Shown one piece after another: positions 55,599-64,000 of a DNA stretch of 64,000 bases. The notes beneath the pieces were generated by a model. That model was not told the origin of the DNA and made no database searches. It worked only from the letters and a program-made list of their open reading frames with translations. Position numbers and translations under genes: made by a program. The stretch comes from Helichrysum umbraculigerum (Eukaryota; Streptophyta; Magnoliopsida; Asterales; Asteraceae): positions 27,979,679 to 28,043,678 of the forward strand of contig CATIUR010000005.1 in the NCBI GenBank assembly GCA_949592205.1. Direction: 5' to 3'. Numbering within the stretch: the stretch's first letter is position 1; every line of letters begins with the position of its first letter.

Positions 55599-56495
55599 TT
55601 GTTTGAGTTTGATTCACCAACAACTTCTACCTTCAAATTTTGGAAGTGTCCAAGCCATATTCGACATTTTACTTGACCCTAGGAACACGTAACTGCGAGA
55701 TATAGGTTCAAGCGGAAGCCCTCTGTCACGGTCTTGCGGATAAGGATTTATGGGCAGTCCCGGGACCGTGGTTGAACCGCTCCCAACTGCCATCTCAACA
55801 CCACGTTCGCTTTCGAGTAATTGATTCACAACTAATTATTCAGTAATATCAATGACTAACTATTTCTTAACCACTTATTTTTATTAAATTATTTAATACA
55901 AAACTATTAAAAAAAATCACCCAGACTCACTTTTCAAACCGATTACAAATCAGTTAAATGGTTTGGTTTGCAACCGGTGCAACCGATGGCACCATTTAGC
56001 CAACCGATTTGCAACTGTTGGGATTGCCCTTACTAGGATGGTAGTTTTTCCTTTTGACTTTTTTTTTAAAATAAAAATTTTTCCGTGTAAGGGTGTTTTG
56101 GTATTTTATCTTAAATTATATATATATGAAGCACCTTTGTAATATCATCATTATAATTTAGTTTTAATTTTTCAATTAAACTCTTTAATTTTAGTAAATT
56201 TTAAAATAAGATCCCTAACTTTTTTTTAAATATTTCTTTTTACTCAACTACTCACTTACACCTAAAAAGAAATTTAATTCATTAATTAAAACATTATCTA
56301 AATCGATTTGTAATGTTTCTATTTTCAATTCACCAAGTAGGAATAAATTTACTTGAAAAGCTTAATATAAACTTAAAATAATTAATTTTTTTCCACTAAC
56401 TTGGTTTCAAAATATTTTAATTTCTTAATCTCTACTTATATAATCCATTTGCATAAAGTAATATTATCATGAATCCAACTAAATGCTTAATATAC
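55599..56495. other. Upstream region of the lipase, no gene recognised
   Basis: A 71-codon minus-strand frame at 55614-55829 lies upstream of the TATA box and has no domain. 55930-56020 has repeated AACCGATTTGCAA-type words. The rest is AT-rich. Confidence 0.5.
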
Positions 56496-58682
56496 TGAGA
56501 CGCCTTGAAATCTGATTTTTTTTTTATTATTACTAAACAACTACATATATATACATACAACTATTCATACTATTCGGAACTGATTAGATATTGAGATCAA
56601 TTAACTATTAAGTCTTTTTATTTGCTAATTTATGAAATCCTGATGACCAAGGGAATCCGCCGGATTCAAACAATGTTCAGACCCAACTTTCGACCAGAAC
56701 TTTTTAAACGAATCCGGTTAGCTGAATCCGCCGGATTCAAACACATCCAGCAGCAGCTCCAAACTCTGCACTTTCTAGTACTAAAAACCGAACTTTGAAC
56801 ACGCATATCTTGCAAACGACAAAGAATGAGACCATAAAACTTTGCAGACACTTTCATATGGTAAAAATGAAGATTTCTATTTTCGCACTTTCTAAATTTT
56901 CTCATTATATCGGGATTTGGACTCATGGGTCATTTTCGGCTAAAATAATCAATTCTACTAGTACACTAAATCTCAAACCATAGGGACTTAGGAGCTGAGC
57001 TTTTAAACACCCATTTCTATCATCAAAACAAAGTTGTAAGGCTTATCACTATACTTTAAAACTTTGTTTAACTCAAATTAATTCATAGACGTCATTAAGA
57101 CCCGTTTTGACCCATTTTGACCCGCTGATCCAAAAGAGCTAATTTAACCCATTCAATGGCTAAACGCCCTTCAAAATTGACTAATTCCACATTTGACTTT
57201 CTTTAAAACTTTCAATATGTACATAACCAAATATCACTCTTATTACAATTTGCAACATAACACATTCTAAATCCATATCTACTAATCATTCACAAAATTA
57301 TACTATTACAACATAGTCTATCTAGTTATTGCTTTCATAACCAAAACATGTTAAAACATTGTTTGGGCGATCTTTCAAGGTTTCAAAACGATAATTTAAA
57401 GAGAAAGCTTGTGTGACTTACAACAAGCTAGCAACTCCACTTCTACCCTTTTGCAATATCTTTTCCCCTTCCGCTTTCACTTGTACCTACAACATAGCTA
57501 GACTAATTAAGCAATTTGCTTAGTGAGGATATGAAACTAATCAATACAATGCATTATTAAATAAAACAAATAATAAGCAAAGTAAAGAAATTTCTTCCCT
57601 TTTCTTGCAACTCCACTTTCACAATTCTAATCATATGTATACATATCTAATCATTCATTGAGCTAATATCAATTAGCTAATCTAATCAATAATTGGCTAA
57701 CATAAGTTAGCTACTAATCTACACAAAGCTAACCTTGGTTAGCTATTCTAATCAAATTTATGGTTAATTCTCATTAACCATTCTAATCACCCACTTTCAT
57801 CACAATCATATCATAACAACAAGTTAATAACATAATTATGATCTATGATCTATTCATTTCATAAACTCACCTTGATTTGTAGTACAATTTGGAACAATAT
57901 GATCAAATTCTTCTTGAACACCTAATACACATATACATAACACATAATCAATAACTAATCACAATTCTAACTACTAATCATTTAGTTCCCTTCTCCCCCA
58001 CTAATTACATACTAGCTTAATTATCATGATCATAAATCTTAACTTTAAGATATGATTAAACTACTTTCTTGTAACTACTAATATCCACTAATATTCTACA
58101 ATTACAATTTAACTAATTTCATAGAATTCATGGAAACCCCATGAACCCTAATCATAACCTATCACTTCTAATATGAAATTAGAATTCTAATCATTATTTA
58201 TATAGTATACTAACACTAACTAATCAATTACAAACCCTAATTTCGGATTAATTCATATTATTTAGCTAAGACCCATGAAACTCAAATTCTAGGGTTCTTA
58301 GAGAAATTGAATCACTTACAAGGATTAGAGAGTGATAGAAGAAGATGATTTCACTGAATTGAAGCTTGAGTTGAAGTTCAAATATTGATTCTTGGTTCCC
58401 TTTTGATTCCTGCGATTTTTGGTTCTTCAAAGTAAGGTTCTGGAAATGTTTTTGAAGTTACTGGAATAAGGCACGTAGGAATTGTCTAAATTCTTTTAAT
58501 TTCTATACTACACAGTCTGAAACTGAACAACTAGTTTGCGTTTTCTGTTATATCTCATTATTAAAAGATCTATAACTAAAAAGATGTATATTTTATTGTA
58601 CACTAAAATAATACTGTAAAACTGGAATATTATATCTTATTTATATATACTAAAATAATACCTTGAAAACTGGGGTGTTACA
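56496..58682 (+). mobile_element. Solo LTR, 2187 bp, TATAC target duplication
   Basis: It begins TGAGACGCCTTGAAATCTG and ends CTGGGGTGTTACA; TATAC flanks both sides (56491-56495 and 58683-58687). Its start and layout (ACCCATTTTGACCC words, then GCTTAGTGAG) match the LTR pieces at 58968 and 5307-6241, so all three belong to one LTR superfamily. No primer site or coding region adjoins it. Confidence 0.88.
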
Positions 58683-58967
58683 TATACATATTAACTTACA
58701 CACTTTATTATTAGAAACAAGATACTAAATACGAAACTTCATATTAAAAATCAATAACCCATGTGTATACAAGGGTTTAAAGTATAGTAAGTATTCTATG
58801 GGAGTCTAAGCTTTTTAGTTTTTAAGGAATCTCAATTTATAAATTTTCATTTGGTAACAAAAATATAGAAAGGATTATTGAAAAAGAAAATCTCGAGAAA
58901 TTTGCTTTTAATTAAAAAATTTTAAAGTAGTTTGAAAAAAAAAAATCTACATCTCTAACTTCAGCTA

Positions 58968-59901
58968 TGAAACGCCCTGAATTTTTTTTTTTATACTTTG
59001 ATTCAGTAATTTAACACTGTGATTCAGTAATCAGACATGCACTCCTTATTACCAAAATACATATTTCAAAGATGCATAACTTTTAATTAGTAAGGACTTA
59101 GACTCTGAAAATTTACGAGCACCTTCATTTGACCACAAAGAAACTTTCCCTTTTTACACTTTTCTAAATTTCCCAAAAATGACCATTTAAGACGTGTCAC
59201 CAATTTGTTCCCATTTCGGCTACTTTTGGGCAACAACCCATTTCACAAACCATACATATTTAGTCTCTAATCTTTTGCATACTCCTTTGACTTATCAAAA
59301 CACACTTAAAGCATATGACCACCAACCCATAACGCTAATACATTTAAAATTCACCATACGATCACCTTAGACCCATTTTGACCCTTTTGATCCGTTTCCC
59401 ATAATAACCATATTTTTAACCAAACGACACCCTATTCCACACATGTTTGAATCTTTTAACATCGTTGACTATTTGTCAACTTCACATTTGACCAACCAAT
59501 CACATTTGACTCTTGACCACATTTCACTACGTTTGACCCGAACACAATACCAATCATAACCCAAAGACTTCGTACCCTTTTCAATACACATACACAAGAC
59601 TCTTTTTCCCTGTTTGACTTTCAAAGTCAAATACAACATATTGACCAACATTTTTATATCAAAAACTCTTTGCTTGGGCGAATTACACAATTGATAATCA
59701 AAACAACGATTCAAAGAGATTGAGCATTTCTAACCTCATAGCTAGCTCCATATCCACATTATCTTCATGAAAGCACTAACCATTCACCTAAAAACATGAA
59801 ACAACAACGGGGTAAGCGCACCGCTTAGTGAGCATATAAGCAGTTAAACGAATAATCCACATAACACATAATACACATAAATCTTATCAACACTATATAA
59901 A
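58968..59901 (+). repeat. LTR fragment of the TGAAACGCC family, interrupted by Copia
   Basis: It starts TGAAACGCCCTGAA, and 59000-59760 aligns with the complement of 5310-6235. It reaches the GCACCGCTTAGTGAGCATATAA landmark near 59820 and is then cut by the Copia LTR at 59902. The minus-strand frame of 81 codons in it is not a gene. Confidence 0.75.
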
Positions 59902-60569
59902 TGTTAGGATATGACCACGTAATAAATAAATGCATGTCCGGAAATATTTAAGCCTACGGGGTCACACGTATTGACACTAATGCTCAATATAATTAATTAA
60001 TATAAATGTGAGATATATTAATTAATCCGTTCATGAAATAATTAGATAAACGTTATTAAAAGTGTTAATTGTACGTTTAGTTAAAAGAAAGGGACTTAGT
60101 ATTAAATTGGGAAAAGTTAAAATTCTGGAACATTCCGGAAAGCCCTACTAGAGGCCGGCCCATGGGTTTTTATTAAACCCTAAACTTATTCCCTAAGTTA
60201 CCTATACCCTATAAATAGAGAGGCTAATAACCCTAAGAAATGATCAATTATTTTACTTTCCTCTCTATTGTGTTCGTACGAAAAAGTAAATCCAAGGTTT
60301 TTTTTCGTTTTTGTCTTTTGTGTGGTTTGACCAAAATAAAAGCACAAAGGTTGTGGGATTTGTGAACGGGTACTAGCATACGTATTCGAGCTGCTGTCGT
60401 GTGTGCGATCGTAGAGGGGTTTTACTTTAAACCCTAAACTATATAATTATAATTTTATTGGAGCTTTGCTAAAAGGTACAATTTTATTCTTAACTAATTA
60501 CATGTACGTGTTTATTCGCTTCCGCAATTGTGTGACAATTTGAATATATTTGTACTGTATACTCCAACA
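59902..60569 (+). repeat. 5' LTR of a Copia element (668 bp)
   Basis: It begins TGTTAGGATATGACC and ends GTATACTCCAACA, directly before a primer-binding site. It contains a TATA box (CTATAAATAGAG, 60209-60220). The 3' LTR lies beyond the window, so the target duplication (expected ATAAA) cannot be checked. Confidence 0.9.
60209..60220 (+). promoter_or_regulatory. TATA box of the Copia LTR
   Basis: CTATAAATAGAG is a near-perfect plant TATA box, placed about 310 bp into the LTR, where the U3/R border is expected. Confidence 0.75.
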
Positions 60570-60570
60570 G

Positions 60571-60583
60571 TGGTATCAGAGCC
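60571..60583 (+). other. Primer-binding site of the Copia element
   Basis: TGGTATCAGAGCC follows the LTR end by one base and matches initiator tRNA-Met. Confidence 0.9.
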
Positions 60584-62135
60584 ACACGTATATTTGTGAT
60601 TACTTAGATATGTTAAACATAAAATTTTGTGGGGGTAAGTTTGCTTGGTTCGACGTATTACAAAGAAAAAAAAAGCGTTTGTTTTGGTAGTGTTGATTAA
60701 CGTTCGAGTGGAAAGGAAAAAAAAATTGGTTTTGTTTTGGTTTGAGGTCACGATGAAGAAAAAACAAAGAGGGAACAATTTTTTGTTGATGTGTTATGAT
60801 GGGATCCAACACTGAGAAAAGAAAAGGCAAACAAACAAGGAAGTTTTTTTATTATAAATTAAATCTTAAAGCAAGTTTATACTTTTGAATCACATTGCAA
60901 ATTTTATGTTTAACAAGAATAATAACATATTTAGTGAAAATTGTTAGTTATTATTAATGTACCTTTAAATTAGCAAATAAAGGGTATCCATGAAATTCAT
61001 GCATAATTTGTCATAGATATCACTTTTATATTGATATACTAGTTAAAATTAATTGTTAATAGTGATGATTATGTGCTACTTGTTTAAATTGTTTAATTGA
61101 CAAGTTGTCCCTAGCTGGTCATGTTTTAGGGTTCTACCAAATGTTGCATGAAAAGTTAATTGTTAATTATTAGTAGTTTATTTATTTTGCTTATTATTGT
61201 AGCTGTTAAAAGCAAAATGGTTTTATGAAAAATAAACTGGACTAATAACTATGAAATATGATTTATTACTTTCTTACAAATCTTATTTTCAACTTGGGTT
61301 GGGTTCACATACCGTAATTTTCTCCCACGACGAGATTTGCAAGTTAATAATTTGTTTTAAACCACGACTAGGAGCTTGTATAAGAGAGGTATCTTCGGCT
61401 TGGTGTCTAAGATGACGTGTTGGACAAACGATGTAAAGATCCTAGCCCCTCCTCTGGCCTCTTCTTGGCCTCTCTTGTACATGGCCGAAAAGGTTTAAAA
61501 CATGTTGAATCGTCAATTTTAATAAAAGTGCAATCTCTAATTTAATATGAATATTAAATTAGACATCTTGACGCACGTTAATAAGTGGATTAACTGAAAA
61601 AGATTTTATTAAAATCTATGATACGAAGATGTGTGCATACTTCTTCGTACATATTTATCAAATTATTACCCATTTAAATTAAGTCATTTGCCATCCAATT
61701 TGTAAGAACACTTGTACTTGCTTTTTGCTCTGCGTGAGACGTAGGTGAATTGTATCCAAGGTAAATTACCACTCATCGTGAGACGGTGGTGGACTATTTA
61801 CAGTTCTTAATTGGACGACTTAAAACGAGTTAAGCGGTGAGATTCTTAAGCCCGTGGCATACGATGGGATGAAACATGCTTAATGAAACTTACTGCTTGA
61901 TCACTAAGTACACATTAAGTCCCATAATTCTAGGAATTGCACTTGTAATGCAATTATTAATCGTCACTTACCTTTTTGAGTACACCATTGCTAGCAGATC
62001 AACTGATGTGATGGTGGTATGTCAAATAGGATCCTAGCCTTAAGAAAATTAATTGTTTTATATAAACATTTGGGTATTTAATTTTCTAAGGATTTATTAT
62101 CGAAAATACTAAATTTGAACTTTTATCTATTGTAG
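60584..62135 (+). other. Long untranslated leader of the Copia element
   Basis: About 1.55 kb between the primer site and the gag ATG. It is AT-rich; the longer frames are on the opposite strand and have no domain. No splice or internal ORF evidence was found. Confidence 0.6.
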
Positions 62136-64000
62136 ATGGCAAATCCTACACCGAACTCGAACTATTCGGCTTTTAGGCAAATGCTAGAAAGAGAAAAACT
62201 TTCTGGAAGTAATTTCAATGATTGGTTTCGTCAACTAATGATTGTCCTTCGAGTTGAGAAGAAAACTGACATCATTGAAAAGCCATTGGGACCTACTCCT
62301 GCTGTTACTGCTCCTGCTGAAGAATTAGCAGAATGGAACGCTCTCTATGATCGTCATAATGAGGTTGTTTGTTTGATGCTCGGCAGCATGACTCCCGAAC
62401 TTCAAAAGCAATTTGAAAATCATAGTCCACTTGATATGATTAAAGAGCTTCTTCCACTAAAATCGGCTACTCCACAAATCCTTGGGATTAGAAGTGGAAT
62501 GATCCAGAAAAATAAGAAACCGCAAGCTAAGGGAAAGGCTAAGGGCAAGGGAAAGCAAGGTGTTTTTGTCCCTAAACCTAAGAAAACCCCTCCAGCAAAG
62601 AAAGTGCATCTGGCTAAGAATGAGGTGTGTCACCACTGTTCTGAAGTGGGACACTGGAAGAGGAGTTGTCCTGCCTATTTTGCTGAGTTGATGAATATGA
62701 AGAAGAAGCAAGCCGGTTCGATCGGACCTTCAAGTATCTTCACGATAGAATTATATTCTTTCTCTAATTCAAAATCCTGGGTTTATGACACTGGTTGTGG
62801 TACTCACATCTGTAATACCCCACAGGGATGTAGAGTAAAGAAGAAACCGAAACATGGGGCTCTCTACTTGTACGTGGGCAATGGTGTACGTGCTGCTGTA
62901 GAAGCTATTGGAAGTTTTGACTTAGTTTTGTCTTCGGGCTTAGTTATTGTATTAGACAATTGTCATTATGCACCTACTCTTACTAGAGGTGTTGTTTCAG
63001 TTTCACTTTTGAAAGATAATGGATTTATCAATGCTTTTACTGATTATGGTATTTCAGTTTCTAAGAATAATGTTCATTATTTTAATGTTATTCCTTGTGA
63101 TGGTATTTATGAAATTGATATGCATGATCATGTTTCAAAAGTAAATTCTATGTATTCTGTTAGCAACAAAAGAGCCAAGCCTAACTTGGACTCTACATAT
63201 CTTTGGCACTGTCGTCTTGCACACATTGGAAAGAAACGCATTGAAAGGCTTCAACGTGAAGGGCTTTTAAAATCAATTGATGATGGATCATTTGATAAAT
63301 GCGTGTCTTGTGTTTCGGGTAAGATGACAAAGAAACCCTTTCCGCATCAAATGCAATGGGGTGATGATCTACTTGGAATCATACATACGGATGTTTGTGG
63401 TCCATTTAGACATGTGTCAAGACAAGGTGCTGGCTACTTCATGACTTTTACTGATGATTTCAGTCGTTATGGTTATGTTTACTTGCTTAAACATAAACAT
63501 GAAGTCTTTGAAACATTTAAAGTGTTTAAAAATGAAGTAGAAAATCAACTCGGTAAGACCATCAAGATCCTTCGTTCGGATCGAGGTGGTGAATACTTAA
63601 GCCAAGAGTTTAAGGATTATCTAAAAGCGTGTGGAATTATCCAACAGCTGACTCCTCCATATACACCACAACATAATGGAGTGTCTGAGAGGAGGAATCG
63701 AACCCTGTTAGACATGGTAAGATCCATGATGAACCTTACAACTCTCCCATTATCATTTTGGGATTATGCTCTTGAATCTGCTGTACGTATTTTGAATATG
63801 GTTCCAACCAAGAAGGTTGATAAGACACCACATGAACTATGGCATGGAAGAGTCCCTAATTTGTCTTACTTAAAGGTTTGGGGATGTGAGGCGCTTGTGA
63901 AGCGGGATACGCCTGACAAACTCGAACAAAGATCTATTAAGTGCATCTTTGTAAGATACCCAAAGGAAACAATGAGTTACTACTTCTACAATCCTTCTGA
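62136..64000 (+). CDS. Copia gag-pol, 5' part (runs off the window)
   Basis: The frame is open from ATG 62136 (MANPTPNSNYSAFRQML) to the window end: 621 codons, no stop. Order: gag capsid (residues ~1-120), Lys/Gly-rich linker, zinc knuckle CHHCSEVGHWKRSC at ~165, aspartic protease (VYDTGCGTHIC, D218), pre-integrase H/H/CX2C (H~358 to C389), integrase core with D419 (IHTDVCGPF), D482 (RSDRGGEY) and E518 (VSERRN), again DX35E. Domain order protease-integrase before reverse transcriptase defines Copia. The gag is short: the sequence jumps from a capsid motif (DMIKELL) straight to the linker, so about 90 residues appear deleted in frame. Reverse transcriptase and RNase H lie outside the window. 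The clade was not assigned. Confidence 0.92.
   Translation, partial: MANPTPNSNYSAFRQMLEREKLSGSNFNDWFRQLMIVLRVEKKTDIIEKPLGPTPAVTAPAEELAEWNALYDRHNEVVCLMLGSMTPELQKQFENHSPLDMIKELLPLKSATPQILGIRSGMIQKNKKPQAKGKAKGKGKQGVFVPKPKKTPPAKKVHLAKNEVCHHCSEVGHWKRSCPAYFAELMNMKKKQAGSIGPSSIFTIELYSFSNSKSWVYDTGCGTHICNTPQGCRVKKKPKHGALYLYVGNGVRAAVEAIGSFDLVLSSGLVIVLDNCHYAPTLTRGVVSVSLLKDNGFINAFTDYGISVSKNNVHYFNVIPCDGIYEIDMHDHVSKVNSMYSVSNKRAKPNLDSTYLWHCRLAHIGKKRIERLQREGLLKSIDDGSFDKCVSCVSGKMTKKPFPHQMQWGDDLLGIIHTDVCGPFRHVSRQGAGYFMTFTDDFSRYGYVYLLKHKHEVFETFKVFKNEVENQLGKTIKILRSDRGGEYLSQEFKDYLKACGIIQQLTPPYTPQHNGVSERRNRTLLDMVRSMMNLTTLPLSFWDYALESAVRILNMVPTKKVDKTPHELWHGRVPNLSYLKVWGCEALVKRDTPDKLEQRSIKCIFVRYPKETMSYYFYNPS

Noticed and set aside
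55614..55829. 71-codon minus-strand frame upstream of the lipase
   Set aside because: Lies upstream of the likely TATA box, has no domain and is not needed to complete the lipase, which already has a signal peptide.

Overview
The window is repeat-dense nuclear DNA of a flowering plant. Gene structure (spliced introns, a UGT84-type glucosyltransferase, a LIP1-type lipase) and the repeat families (chromodomain Ty3 elements primed by initiator tRNA-Met, CACTA, hAT, Mutator-like, Helitron) indicate a eudicot. The style of the LTRs resembles large Asteraceae genomes, but that is an impression and not a proof. Only two host genes look intact: a single-exon UDP-glucosyltransferase (44752-46194, +) and a nine-exon lipase (52623-55535, -).

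Layout. 1-6241: a ~100-bp tandem array, a MITE, two CACTA ends with a 413-bp tandem array, and an LTR fragment of a family that begins TGAAACGCC. 6242-34503: one old chromodomain Ty3 (Tekay-like) element on the minus strand, opened by two later insertions. Insertion A (about 9390-19849, +) is another Tekay-like element whose two LTRs differ at only four sites that I found in 2370 bp. Insertion B (23299-30616, -) is a small non-autonomous LTR element with 432-bp LTRs and the target duplication AAATC. B itself carries a 4.6-kb solo LTR (25542-30149, target duplication CCCGA). The nest is therefore three levels deep, with an estimable order of events.

34504-44750: short DNA elements with clear target duplications (hAT 35239-35889, MITEs at 36176, 36525 and 37600), then decayed exon pieces of succinyl-CoA ligase beta and of a guanylate-binding protein, lying in the same orientation with splice sites but with stop codons. 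44751-55600: the two genes, separated by two small Helitrons, a fold-back element split by a hAT copy, and a Mutator-like element with a 9-bp duplication. 55600-64000: a 2.2-kb solo LTR (duplication TATAC), a related LTR piece, and a Copia element that enters at 59902 and runs off the right edge with an open gag-pol frame.

Most interesting observations: (1) both Tekay-like elements carry a separate coiled-coil ORF between the primer-binding site and gag, clearly conserved between the two subfamilies; (2) their LTRs have, in a comparable place, clusters of short inverted words that differ completely in sequence; (3) the otherwise intact glucosyltransferase has Asn at the position of the family's catalytic His; (4) the youngest element has lost the start of its 5' LTR at a junction with templated filler, and has a 10-bp deletion in pol.
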